The position numbers were made by a program, and so were the translations under genes. A stretch of DNA of 64,000 nt from CAZTHK01 sp964613215 (GTDB lineage: Bacteria > Krumholzibacteriota > Krumholzibacteriia > Krumholzibacteriales > CAZTHK01), in assembly GCA_964613215.1 (NCBI GenBank), contig CAZTHK010000018.1:4451-68450 (forward strand), in the 5' to 3' direction. Shown in pieces: positions 51,257 through 59,617 of the stretch. Each line of letters begins with the position of its first letter. Position 1 is the first letter of the stretch. The notes below the pieces were generated by a model that saw nothing but the letters and a program-made list of their open reading frames with translations, was not told the origin of the DNA and made no database searches.

Positions 51257-52371
51257 CAGAATCTATGCTGGTAACCCGTCCGGGGAAGTTTCCGCCTGCT
51301 GCCATCCCGGCCGCTGAGAAAAATCTCATCCTCCCTCCCCCCGAACCGGCCTATCACCCTTCCCCGGGGTGGGATATCTTCTTCAGCCAGCTGTTTCACG
51401 GCAGCCAGATGCGCGTACTCCTCCCCGCTTGATATCAGCACTTCAGTCTGTTTATCCTCCGGTACGATCTCCCTCAGTGAGGACGGAACGGGGAGGGATT
51501 CTTCTTGAATTACCGCTCCCACCCCGCTGCTTTCACACAGGTTATGCAGATCGGAAGCAAGCCCGTCGCTTACATCTATCAGGGCGGTCATGTTTTCGGC
51601 TATGCTGTTTCGCACTTTTTTGCCGGAAACCTGCTCTCCGGTCATAACTCCCCATGCCGGCCTGGTTACAGGTAACAGATGTACTGCTGCCAGGGTGACG
51701 GCATCAGCGATGGAGCGGTCCAGTCCCTTCTTCCGGCACAGTACGCGGATATCACGCTCCCTCCACTCCAGAGTCAACTCCGCAATGATATCCTTCACAA
51801 CCCTCCCCTTCCAGCCGGAGGGCGTATTGACCGGGGGCACCGGCCGAGGCAGATCTATCTTCCACAGCTCTGCCAGCAGTCCCAGGCCGGCCAGTGACCT
51901 GCCGCACTCACCAAACAAAACCATCAGGTCACCCTCCCGGGCCCCGCTCCTGTTTATCACCCTGTGGCCATCCATCCTTCCCAGCATGGAGATATCGAAG
52001 AACAAACCTCCCCCGGTTCGAACGGTGTCTCCGCCTGCCAGTTTAACCTGGTACACTTCGGACCCAATTTTTGCTCCCTCAATTATGTCATCCACATCCC
52101 CGGCGGAACAACCGGCCGGCAACCCGGCGGTAAATACAAACTCATCCGGCCGCCCCCCCATGGCATAGATATCGGAAACATTGGATGTAATAACCTTCTG
52201 AACAGCCTGCCCCGGACTGCAGTACTCCCTTCTGAAATGAACCCCTTCTGCTACCGCATCGGAGGTAAACAGAATATCCCCCTCCCGGGGAGCGATAACC
52301 GCGGTGTCATCCCCAAGCGAAGCATCCGGAAATGACCGGGCCAGCTTTTTTATTATCTCCAGTTCATCCAA
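51256..52371 (-). CDS. thiL: Thiamine-monophosphate kinase
   Basis: The protein is 371 aa against about 325 for typical ThiL. It phosphorylates thiamine monophosphate to the cofactor. The N-terminal GDDTAVIAPREGDILFTSDAVAEGVHF and SDIYAMGGRPDEFVFT match the family, as do KLAGGDTVRTGGGLFFDISMLG and IDVSDGLASDL. Between about residues 185 and 260 there is an extra segment (including LTLEWRERDIRVLCRKKG) longer than the usual lid linker. It lies 34 nt downstream of the HAD hydrolase gene, in the same direction. Its stop is immediately followed by the dispersed repeat. Confidence 0.9.
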   Translation of the reverse strand: MDELEIIKKLARSFPDASLGDDTAVIAPREGDILFTSDAVAEGVHFRREYCSPGQAVQKVITSNVSDIYAMGGRPDEFVFTAGLPAGCSAGDVDDIIEGAKIGSEVYQVKLAGGDTVRTGGGLFFDISMLGRMDGHRVINRSGAREGDLMVLFGECGRSLAGLGLLAELWKIDLPRPVPPVNTPSGWKGRVVKDIIAELTLEWRERDIRVLCRKKGLDRSIADAVTLAAVHLLPVTRPAWGVMTGEQVSGKKVRNSIAENMTALIDVSDGLASDLHNLCESSGVGAVIQEESLPVPSSLREIVPEDKQTEVLISSGEEYAHLAAVKQLAEEDIPPRGRVIGRFGGREDEIFLSGRDGSRRKLPRTGYQHRF

Positions 52372-52405
52372 TATGCCTTTTCCCCCCAGAGACTCCAGCC
52401 CTCTC

Positions 52406-53098
52406 TTATAATTTTTTACCCCGGTTTATTTCATCGATTATCTTAATGAGAGAATATAAGTCATCTAACTCATAATCGGCCCCGGAAACCTCTGTGCCGA
52501 AGGTATCACCGTAACGGGCAAAGACGGTCTTTATTCCCAGGTCCCTTGCGCCCACTATATCCCTCTCAGGCCAGTCTCCCACCATCATGGCCTCCCCGGG
52601 CCGGATACCCATACGCTCCAGCACCTTCCTGAAGGGAGCCGGATCGGGCTTGTATTCCCCGGTATCCTCATGGGCTATCACAATATCGAACATATGATGA
52701 AGCTTCAGGTAGCACAGCCTCAGCCAGGCCTCCCTCCTGGGAGCGTCGGAGATCACAGCCAGCTTCAATCCCCTCTTGATAAGCTCTATCAGGGTAACCT
52801 TGACATGGGGATACAGCACCAGTGAGGCTTCCCGGGCCCTTCGGTAACCCACCACACCGGCGGCCAGGATCTTGTAATCCACCTCCCCTATCAGGTTGGT
52901 GAGCAGACGGTTGAATACCCTCTGATACTCTATCCCCTCCTGCTCGTAGATGGAGTAGATCTCCTCCTTAATCCTCTCCGGAGGAAACATCAGCCCCGCA
53001 TCGATCATCGAAGCTACCGCCGCCTCTATGGATGAATCCTTCATTCTTACGAAGTCGGTGAGTGTATTATCCAGATCAAAAATCATCAACCTTATCAT
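52406..53098 (-). CDS. HAD-superfamily hydrolase
   Basis: The true start is the ATG at 53098, preceded by AAGGAG; the frame continues far upstream only as the antisense of the protease gene. The product is 230 aa. Motif I is MIFDLDNTLTD, motif II is LAVISDAP, and motifs III/IV are in EYKPDPAPFRKVLE and MVGDWPERDIVGARDLG. It has a cap domain between motifs I and II, of the phosphoglycolate phosphatase/pyrophosphatase type, and the substrate is unknown. The 30-nt gap between its start and that of the divergent protease gene is very small. Confidence 0.9.
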   Translation of the reverse strand: MIRLMIFDLDNTLTDFVRMKDSSIEAAVASMIDAGLMFPPERIKEEIYSIYEQEGIEYQRVFNRLLTNLIGEVDYKILAAGVVGYRRAREASLVLYPHVKVTLIELIKRGLKLAVISDAPRREAWLRLCYLKLHHMFDIVIAHEDTGEYKPDPAPFRKVLERMGIRPGEAMMVGDWPERDIVGARDLGIKTVFARYGDTFGTEVSGADYELDDLYSLIKIIDEINRGKKL

Positions 53099-53128
53099 AT
53101 TGCTTTCTCCTTGCCGTCCCATCACTTC

Positions 53129-53983
53129 ATGAATATATTCAACCTTGTGGAATACAAAGATCACAAATACGAACCGGAAAATCAACCCCCGGGAAAAACC
53201 CCCGGTATATTCGAGAGGGCCAACAACTATATCCTCCTCTTTTATGCTCTGGCCTGCCTGCTGATGTACTGGTCGCTGGCCGGTATACTCTACGCCGCCG
53301 GGCTGAGGCTCCTCTCCCTGATTCTTCCCCCCCTGGCGGCATTCGTCCTGCCCCTCTATATCATCTCCAGAAGACTGGGACTGAAGTTGAGCCGGCAGCT
53401 CAGGATAAAGGTCCCCGGGATTAACATGGCTTTCATCGTTATTCTTATCTCGGCGGGGATCATACTTCCCCTGGAAATAATCACCAGCCTGATAGAGGAA
53501 CAATGGCCCGCCGGCTCCGATTATACCGATTTTCTGCTGGCCATCAAGCCCAAAGGGTTCCCGGAGTTCCTGGCGGTAGCCCTGGGCACCGTGATAGTTG
53601 CTCCATTCGGTGAAGAACTGCTGTTCAGGGGATTCGTGCAGAGGATATTCCACCACAATATGCAGCCGGCCCCGGCCATAGCCCTGGCCGGGCTGATCTT
53701 CGGCTGCTGCCACTTCGAGCTCTACGCCATTATTCCCATCACCCTTCTGGGCATCCTGTTCGGATACATCTTCTACATTACCGGCAATGTGATATATCCC
53801 TTCATCGGCCACGCCATCTATAACATGGGCGCCCTGATGCAGCTTGTATTCACCCCGGAGGAGGCCATCAGGTCAGGGGAAGTTTCATCCGCATCCCCTA
53901 CCTGGGTGGTTATCTCTCTGATGCTCTTTACCCTGGGGATCTATCTCTTCCACACCCGGCTGGAACTCAGGAAGGATAATTAA
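53129..53983 (+). CDS. CPBP-family intramembrane metalloprotease
   Basis: I use the ATG at 53129 (284 aa); a TTG at 53111 is an alternative and neither has a clear ribosome binding site. About six hydrophobic segments are present. The CAAX-protease/bacteriocin-processing (CPBP/Abi) signature is complete: EELLFRGFVQRIF (EExxxR), FGCCHFELYAI (FxxxH) and GHAIYNMG (HxxxN/B-type). It would cleave a membrane peptide, and in many bacteria such proteins act in peptide maturation or immunity; the substrate is unknown here. It is divergent from the HAD gene. Confidence 0.9.
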   Translation: MNIFNLVEYKDHKYEPENQPPGKTPGIFERANNYILLFYALACLLMYWSLAGILYAAGLRLLSLILPPLAAFVLPLYIISRRLGLKLSRQLRIKVPGINMAFIVILISAGIILPLEIITSLIEEQWPAGSDYTDFLLAIKPKGFPEFLAVALGTVIVAPFGEELLFRGFVQRIFHHNMQPAPAIALAGLIFGCCHFELYAIIPITLLGILFGYIFYITGNVIYPFIGHAIYNMGALMQLVFTPEEAIRSGEVSSASPTWVVISLMLFTLGIYLFHTRLELRKDN

Positions 53984-54080
53984 AAAATAATTTGCTTTAT
54001 CACCGGTAATCGAATCAGCATGTTCAAGCGCTGAATTTATCGGGCCAGTGCTTAAAAACTCCTCTCCATAGCAGCCAGTT

Positions 54081-54116
54081 AAAATAAAAAAAGGGACCTG
54101 AATTCAACCAGGTCCC
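54081..54116 (-). terminator. Rho-independent terminator
   Basis: The stem GGGACCTG/CAGGTCCC with an 8-nt loop is followed on the minus strand by a run of seven T (A-run at 54086-54092). It lies 28 nt past the stop of the small zinc-binding protein gene. Confidence 0.85.
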
Positions 54117-54143
54117 CCATCTCGCAAATTTGCTTTTAATACG

Positions 54144-54344
54144 CTACTTGGATGACATCGCAATATCCCTGCCGATGCTGATTTCACCGTTGTCTATTCT
54201 GATGTTAAAACCGCATTCGGGATTATTGCAGACCCAGGCCTTGTAACGTATCGATGCACCTTCCCTTCCGTAGTCTGAAAGAGGAATAAGTACACCTTTA
54301 TCGCACTTCAAACACCCTGTAAATTTTTCCGGCATATTCCCCAC
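54144..54344 (-). CDS. Small zinc-ribbon-like protein (66 aa)
   Basis: The GTG at 54344 has GGGGAGG at ideal spacing, better than the ATG at 54335. The product has two cysteine pairs, GCLKCDKG and CNNPECGFNI, laid out as a small zinc ribbon, and a short beta-rich core between them. I recognise no named family. A strong terminator directly downstream and a good ribosome binding site support it as a real, monocistronic gene. Confidence 0.75.
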   Translation of the reverse strand: MGNMPEKFTGCLKCDKGVLIPLSDYGREGASIRYKAWVCNNPECGFNIRIDNGEISIGRDIAMSSK

Positions 54345-54531
54345 CCGGTTCCTCCCCGCGAACCGGATTATTCACCTCCATCCTCATTTTAGTAACAGAA
54401 CAAAACCTCATCAACTATTTCAGGTTCACAATGTTGGCCACTTTATGCTATGCTGTCAAGTGAAAAACTGAAAATATTTTTCTGCGGATGGTCGTAAATA
54501 AAATAATGTTCGTTACCAGGTGGCAATGAAT

Positions 54532-54999
54532 ATGAAGAAATCATTGCTTTTCGACAGAATGCTGGGCAAGCTATGCCGGAAGATGAGGCTTCTGGGCTAC
54601 GATTCCAGGCTCAACCCTGAGAATGAAAACGGCCGTTTCCTGGTTAATGCGGAGAGGGAGAACAGGGTGGCGGTAACCCGCTCCACCAGGCACCACGACC
54701 GTCCCGGCTCCCCGCCAATCATCCTGGCCGCCAAAGACACCCACCGCCAGATAGCCGAACTGTTCGAAAAGCTGGGGGAAGAACCACATTTAGAACCCTT
54801 TACCCGCTGTATGGAATGCAATGCTCTTCTGGAGGATACCGATCCCTCCAGCGTGCAGGACCAGCTGCCCGAATATGTCAGGGATAACTTCACCGAATTC
54901 AAGCTCTGCCCCGGCTGTGGCCGGGTCTACTGGAAGGGCAGCCACTATGAAGACATGCTTGAAGAAGTGGAAAAGATCAGGTCTGTTCTGGAAGATTGA
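54532..54999 (+). CDS. Mut7-C RNase-domain protein
   Basis: I chose the ATG at 54532, which has AGGTGG 8 nt upstream; GTG at 54520 is the alternative. The product is 155 aa. It has the Mut7-C layout: LLFDRMLGKLCRKMRLLGYD with the acidic PIN-like residue at the N-terminus, a central PIN-like part with VAVTRSTRHHDR, and a C-terminal zinc ribbon formed by CMECNALL and CPGCGRVYWKGSHYEDM. The family is a predicted RNase of the PIN-like fold. It is convergent with the hcp gene and apparently transcribed alone. Confidence 0.88.
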   Translation: MKKSLLFDRMLGKLCRKMRLLGYDSRLNPENENGRFLVNAERENRVAVTRSTRHHDRPGSPPIILAAKDTHRQIAELFEKLGEEPHLEPFTRCMECNALLEDTDPSSVQDQLPEYVRDNFTEFKLCPGCGRVYWKGSHYEDMLEEVEKIRSVLED

Positions 55000-55076
55000 T
55001 CTTCTCCGCCGATAAGGGGCATGATCAGGTTATCACATCCGGCCCGGCATATTCATTCAGTGCAGATGCTTTCCGG

Positions 55077-56714
55077 CTACCTCCCCTCCATCATCGCCTC
55101 TACATCCCCTTCCACTTCACCGGAGGGTTTCAGGCCGAACTTCTCTACCAGCAATTCCTGTACGTTTCCGGATAGAAATGCAGGAAGGGTGGGCCCCAGT
55201 CTAATATCCTTGAATCCGAGATGAAGCAATCCAAGCAGCACCGCTACCGCTTTCTGTTCGTACCAGGCGATATCGAACGAGATGGGAAGATCATTTATAT
55301 CATCCACCTCGAATATTTCCTTGAGGTTGAGGGCAGTTACCGCCAGCGAGTATGAATCGTTACACTGGCCCGCATCCAGAACCCGGGGAATCCCCCCGAT
55401 ATCACCCAGCCGGAGTTTATTATAGCGGTACTTGGCACAGCCGGCTGTAAGTATCACTGTATCCGGGGGCAGTTTTTCCGCCACACCGGAATAGTATTCC
55501 CTGGAGGACTGCCGTCCGTCACAACCTGCCATAACCACAAAACGCTTTATAGCACCAGACTTTACCGCCTCCACTATCTTGCCGGCAAGTTCAAGCACCT
55601 GATTATGGGCGAAACCGCCGGTAATTTCCCCCTCTTCTATCTGTGCGGGGGGGTCACATTTCAGGGCCAGCTCGATCACGTCGGAAAAATCCTTGGGTTC
55701 ACCGTTCTTCCGGGCGGGTATGTGTTTCACTCCGGGGTAACCGGCCATCCCGGTGGTAAATATCCTGTCCCGGTATGAATCCCTGACCGGCACTATGCAG
55801 TTGGTAGTCATAAGGATAGGACCATTGAAGGATTCGAATTCCTTGCCCTGTTTCCACCACGAGCCGCCGTAATTCCCCGCCAGGTGGCTGAACTTGCTGA
55901 ATGCTGGATAGTAATTGGCGGGAAGCATTTCGCAGTGGGTATAAACATCCACTCCGGTTCCCTCGGTCTGTTTGAGAAGATCTTCCATATCCCTGAGGTC
56001 ATGTCCGGATATCAGTATACCCGGGTTGTTCCCGGTTCCTATGTTCACACTGGTAATTTCGGGGTTGCCGTAAGTTTCGGTGTTGGCCCTGTCAAGAAGT
56101 GCCATTGCCTTAACAGCAATCTCACCGGTTTTTAGAACCATCCCGGTTAGTTTCTCTTCATCTTCCTCCTCCCCGATTGCGTCAAGCGCTTCGAACATGA
56201 ATTCGAAAATTTCAGGATCATAATGATCCAGCACAGCCGCATGGTCGGTATATGCTGCAATCCCCTTGAGTCCGTAAAGAATGATCGATTTCAGCGACCT
56301 GACATCCGGATTGCCGGAAAAACTCATTACTCCTGTTTCAGCAGCCTTTTTCTCCAGCTCATCCCGGCCGCCCGGACTCCAGATGGCTGATTCGGGAAGT
56401 CCTGCTGTTTCTTTTTCGCCCGCTTCCTGCTTCAATTCGTCCCTGAGTCTTAACCCCTCCTCTATCAGTTCTGAAATCCTCTCCCCGTCGAAATTTGCAT
56501 TGGTAATGGTGGAGAAAAGAGACCGGCAGGCAAAAACTCCGTGTTTTCTGTCCAGGCCGCTACCGGATCTTTCCACTACCGCAGCCAGTCCCTGCAGAAC
56601 ATAAATCAACAGGTCCTGAAGATTCGAAACCGTCTCGTCCTTGCCGCATACCCCCTTCACCGAACAACCTTTATTTCCCGCCGCCTCCTGACACTGAAAG
56701 CAGAACATTCCCAT
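55077..56714 (-). CDS. hcp: Hybrid cluster protein (hydroxylamine reductase/NO-stress protein)
   Basis: The protein is 545 aa. Hcp carries an Fe-S and a hybrid Fe-S-O cluster and acts in nitrosative-stress detoxification. The N-terminal cysteines CFQCQEAAGNKGCSVKGVCGK are spaced x2, x8, x5, the pattern of the class found in strict anaerobes with a [4Fe-4S] cluster, unlike the x2, x11, x6 type of enteric bacteria. Later cluster ligands are visible in THCEMLPANYYPAF, TTNCIVP, GCDGRQSSREYYSG and TAGCAKYRYNKL. AGGAGGAGG precedes the start. It is downstream of the Rrf2 gene in the same direction, with 102 nt between them and no separate promoter that I can see, so they likely form one transcript. 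Confidence 0.95.
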   Translation of the reverse strand: MGMFCFQCQEAAGNKGCSVKGVCGKDETVSNLQDLLIYVLQGLAAVVERSGSGLDRKHGVFACRSLFSTITNANFDGERISELIEEGLRLRDELKQEAGEKETAGLPESAIWSPGGRDELEKKAAETGVMSFSGNPDVRSLKSIILYGLKGIAAYTDHAAVLDHYDPEIFEFMFEALDAIGEEEDEEKLTGMVLKTGEIAVKAMALLDRANTETYGNPEITSVNIGTGNNPGILISGHDLRDMEDLLKQTEGTGVDVYTHCEMLPANYYPAFSKFSHLAGNYGGSWWKQGKEFESFNGPILMTTNCIVPVRDSYRDRIFTTGMAGYPGVKHIPARKNGEPKDFSDVIELALKCDPPAQIEEGEITGGFAHNQVLELAGKIVEAVKSGAIKRFVVMAGCDGRQSSREYYSGVAEKLPPDTVILTAGCAKYRYNKLRLGDIGGIPRVLDAGQCNDSYSLAVTALNLKEIFEVDDINDLPISFDIAWYEQKAVAVLLGLLHLGFKDIRLGPTLPAFLSGNVQELLVEKFGLKPSGEVEGDVEAMMEGR

Positions 56715-56816
56715 GATTCTCCTCCTCCTTATTTAAATTTACAAACTCATGCCCGGTCTCGGGAATTGTAATCCTTCTTTCGAACCCAACCCCCTGAAAA
56801 TCGGCCATCATCCGGG

Positions 56817-57230
56817 CTAATCATCCTCGAGTTTATCCACCAGTTTTTCAATGGTAAGTCCGGTGAACTCTTTCTCTACCATGTTCTGGATACGCTGTAT
56901 CTCAGGCCTCAACACACAGGTCTCTCGGTTTTGGCAGATCTTTCTCCTGAACATGCAGCTGGATAACTCGATCTTTCCCTGAAAGATATTTGTCACATCC
57001 GTAACCGAAATATCCCCCGGGTCCCTGCCCAGCTTCACTCCGCCATCAGCCCCCTCCCTGGATTCGATGATACCATTCTGCTTCAAGACCCTCAGTGTCC
57101 GGCGCAGAAACTGATAGGGAATCTTCTGCCTCTCTGAAATAGCCCTTGCTGACAGCAGGGTGTCTTTATCCCTGGCAAGCTCTATCAGGGCTCTGATGGC
57201 ATAATCGGTCTGTTTGGTCAACAACTGCAT
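56817..57230 (-). CDS. Rrf2-family Fe-S transcriptional regulator (NsrR-like)
   Basis: The protein is 137 aa. The N-terminal winged helix (about residues 1-75) has the family blocks LTKQTDYAIRALIELAR and IPYQFLRRTLRVLKQNGII-type recognition helices. Three cysteines at 92, 99 and 105 (SCMFRRKICQNRETC) match the Fe-S ligands of IscR/NsrR. It lies upstream of hcp on one apparent transcript, and the promoter carries a dyad. Control of hcp by nitric oxide or redox state, as with NsrR, is the simplest hypothesis. Confidence 0.93.
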   Translation of the reverse strand: MQLLTKQTDYAIRALIELARDKDTLLSARAISERQKIPYQFLRRTLRVLKQNGIIESREGADGGVKLGRDPGDISVTDVTNIFQGKIELSSCMFRRKICQNRETCVLRPEIQRIQNMVEKEFTGLTIEKLVDKLEDD

Positions 57231-57246
57231 GTTATCCTCCGCAATA

Positions 57247-57283
57247 ATGATACTATATTAGTACCATTTTGATATTGTGTCAA
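57247..57283 (-). promoter_or_regulatory. Promoter and dyad operator of the rrf2-hcp unit
   Basis: On the minus strand -35 TTGACA (57278-57283) is exact, the spacer is 17 nt, and the -10 is TAATAT (57255-57260). An inverted repeat ATGATACTA-N3-TAGTACCAT (57247-57267), with only one mismatched pair, covers the -10. This is the expected layout for autorepression by the Rrf2 product, although the dyad is not the known IscR sequence. Confidence 0.75.
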
Positions 57284-57398
57284 GCCTTTTACGGGCTTCC
57301 CCGTGAATTATCCCGATTGATCTGTTGTCTCAATCCGGACGCAGTTACCGGCCTATTATTCAAACATGGACCAGATGGGAACGTAACCGGCAGCAATT

Positions 57399-58414
57399 TC
57401 ATACTGAGGTAATCTCAGGATGGCTTATAATACTCTTCCATGAATCCCTGCCGTAGGCCCTCTCAGCCTCGAGTTTATTATGCCTGCGGCATAGCAGACG
57501 AAGATTTTCAGGAGAATTATCCCCACCCCTGGCAAAGGGAATTATATGATCAAACTCCAAGTTATGGGTACAGTTACACCGCTTGCCGTTTCTGCCCGCA
57601 AATGTGCATCTGCCACCGTCTCTGGCATAGACTTCGCCCCGGATTGGCCGGGGGATGTATCTTGAGTTCTGTCGCTGTGGTTGTGAGGGTACTCCTGTTC
57701 TATTATTTAAGTTATCAGCAACCTGTTTGTCTCCTCCTGCTGATTTTATCCTGGTTTTGTCACCTGACTCTGGGTGTCTGTTTATTCCAGAGTTATTATT
57801 GCCCGGAGAATTGTTCCCCCCGTTATTATTATTGCCCGATTTATCCTTGAGTTTTTTCCGGCTCTATTTTTTTTATTTCTCCTGACAATCCTACGCTTTG
57901 GATCATGCTTTTCCAGGTACTCATCCATGGTTATGTCGAATAACTCTTCCAGAGTTATACCGGTGGGGAATTTATTGGAAAGCAGGGATTTGATTTTTTC
58001 TAACTTATCCATGAACCCGGGACCGGCCATGAATCTCAGTTCGTATTTATTTTTCAAGATTACTTTCTTCCCGGGCTTGTTATTCAACCCGCCAACTGAC
58101 TTTTTTCCAGGTTCGACACCGGAACTGATTCCGGTTTTGGCGGAGCTATTATTCAAAGCTTGTTGATCCCCGCTACCAGCATCACCATCTGCCCCGGAGC
58201 TGCCATTCTTCCCGGTCTGCTCACAGGCACAGGTATCAGGACCTGATAATTGCTCCTCCAGTACGCTTATCACTTTGATTCTGTCTCTCACTTTCGGAAC
58301 GGGTCTGTATACTGATAACAGCTGTTCTGATTCACGGCAGGATTTATTATTTATAATTTTAATTATATCCCCGCAGTTGGTGTTATTAATTATCTTAGAT
58401 ACCATGGCCACCAC
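57399..58414 (-). pseudogene. Frameshifted, 5'-truncated HNH endonuclease gene
   Basis: In the first frame (58414 to stop at 57782) residues include KYELRFMAGPGFMDKLEKIK and LEELFDITMDEYLEKHDPKR, a pre-HNH segment of HNH endonucleases of the kind seen in delta-type bacteria. The HNH domain itself (EVYARDGGRC, LEFDHIIPFARGGDNSPENL, LLCRRHN) follows in the -1 frame down to a TGA at 57399-57401. Between them is an Asn-rich linker. The switch could occur at a heptamer A-AAA-AAC at 57851-57857. Upstream, the homologous frame continues only as EGKTSLSVVA before a TGA at about 58450, so the usual N-terminal part is missing. A truncated, decaying gene is the best reading; a programmed frameshift is possible. 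Confidence 0.75.
57851..57857 (-). other. Possible -1 slippery heptamer in HNH gene
   Basis: In the zero frame of the first reading the bases read A AAA AAC, a form known from viral -1 frameshifts. Slipping by -1 gives exactly the frame that encodes the HNH domain. A simple homopolymer indel explains the same data, and I see no strong stem-loop right after it. Confidence 0.35.
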
Positions 58415-58584
58415 AGAGAGACTGGTCTTCCCCTCGAATCAGTCCGGGTGGAGCGAGGAAATGACTGTATGGAGAATTAACGGCACTCTCCGCCTAAACT
58501 ATTAGCATAGATGAGATTGCGTAGAAATTGCCTGTAAAAAGCTGTCAAGGGAAAAATCAATAATTTAAAAATTTTTTATATTCT

Positions 58585-58601
58585 ATGGGTAAACAACCCA
58601 T
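58585..58601. promoter_or_regulatory. Short palindrome upstream of the cas operon
   Basis: ATGGGT-AAACA-ACCCAT is a perfect 6-bp inverted repeat about 50 nt before the cas promoter. It may be a regulator site; there is no array-like repetition around it. Confidence 0.35.
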
Positions 58602-58632
58602 TTAAATAGACCATATGTAAATCAAAAAATTG

Positions 58633-58661
58633 TTGATACCAAATTCTTCTTTTGGTATACA
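58633..58661 (+). promoter_or_regulatory. Promoter of the type III CRISPR operon with an embedded operator
   Basis: TTGATA (58633-58638), a 17-nt spacer and TATACA (58656-58661) form a good sigma-70 promoter. An 8-bp perfect inverted repeat, ATACCAAA-TTCTTCT-TTTGGTAT (58636-58658), spans from the -35 to the -10. The promoter overlaps the ATG at 58661, which argues that translation starts downstream. Confidence 0.6.
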
Positions 58662-58687
58662 TGGGCGAGGGAAGAAGGTGGAAAGTT

Positions 58688-59614
58688 TTGGAAATTGAAT
58701 TGGCTAAATATCGATTGCGGTTAAAATTCCTGGAAGAATGCCCACTTCCCCGATACAAGGGTACCACCTTCAGGGGAGCCTTTGGATCAGTATTCAAAAA
58801 CACAATCTGTGTAAATAAATATGGTGTATGTGAGGATTGCCTGCTAAAGGAAAAATGTGCTTATTCGTATGTTTTTGAAACACCCGTGCCTGAGGATTCT
58901 GAAAGAATGAGATTGTATACTTATGCACCACATCCATTTGTCATAGAACCCCCCCAATCAGATAGGCAAATATTCAGCAAAGATGAAGAAGTTGATATTA
59001 ACCTGGTCGTTCTGGGTAAGGCAATTGGTTATCTTCCATATTTTGTATATACTTTTGTAAAAATGGGTAATGCTGGATTGGGCAGGAAAAGAGGAAAATT
59101 CGAACTATTAAACATATCAAATGAAATCTCGGGAGAGGAGATATTCAATCCCAGTAGCGGAAAGCTCAAACAGCATAAACCAATTTCAATAAACTTGAGT
59201 AATAACAGCAGCAGAATTGGTAATAATATTAAGTTTAATTTTATTACTCCGGTTCGAATCAAATATGAAGACAGTCTTTTGGATGATTTAGAATTTCACA
59301 TATTGATACGTAATCTTCTGAGACGCCTTTCTAATATCTGCTACTTTCATAATGGAAAAAAGTTAGACGTTGATTTCAATGAGCTCATTCATCTGGCAGA
59401 AGATGTAAAAAAGAAATCAGATAGCACCAGGTGGATAGAATTTGAACGATATTCAACCCGTCAGAATACCAACATGAAAATGGGAGGAATAGTGGGCGAG
59501 ATTGAATTTGAAGGAGATCTTTCTCCCTTCTCCGGATATCTGGAAGCGGGGAAATACATACATATAGGTAAATTAACCGGATTTGGATTCGGAAAGTATT
59601 CATTGGAAAGGTAG
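58688..59614 (+). CDS. cas6: CRISPR-associated endoribonuclease Cas6
   Basis: I choose the TTG at 58688, with AAGGTGG 6 nt before it, because the apparent promoter -10 overlaps the ATG at 58661; that ATG gives a version nine residues longer. The product is 308 aa. It cuts the precursor CRISPR RNA. The RAMP-type fold begins YRLRLKFLEECPLPRYKGTTFRGAFGS, and the C-terminus has the glycine-rich loop GYLEAGKYIHIGKLTGFGFGKYS typical of Cas6 (PF10040). Four cysteines near residues 45-58 (CVNKYGVCEDCLLKEKC) may bind zinc. The first gene of the operon, 3 nt before cas10. Confidence 0.9.
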   Translation: MEIELAKYRLRLKFLEECPLPRYKGTTFRGAFGSVFKNTICVNKYGVCEDCLLKEKCAYSYVFETPVPEDSERMRLYTYAPHPFVIEPPQSDRQIFSKDEEVDINLVVLGKAIGYLPYFVYTFVKMGNAGLGRKRGKFELLNISNEISGEEIFNPSSGKLKQHKPISINLSNNSSRIGNNIKFNFITPVRIKYEDSLLDDLEFHILIRNLLRRLSNICYFHNGKKLDVDFNELIHLAEDVKKKSDSTRWIEFERYSTRQNTNMKMGGIVGEIEFEGDLSPFSGYLEAGKYIHIGKLTGFGFGKYSLER

Positions 59615-59617
59615 CTC

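Noticed and set aside
53099..53812. N-terminal extension of the HAD gene frame (total 468 aa)
   Set aside because: It is the antisense of the CPBP protease gene, is Gln/Gly-rich without domain character, and the real start at 53098 has AAGGAG and MIRLMIFDLDNTL directly after it.
57440..57850. 136-aa plus-strand frame with Cys/His clusters
   Set aside because: It is the complement of the HNH domain, whose minus-strand motifs are far more convincing.
58415..58690. CRISPR array before the cas genes
   Set aside because: Only isolated palindromes; no unit is repeated. The array, if present, must lie outside the window.
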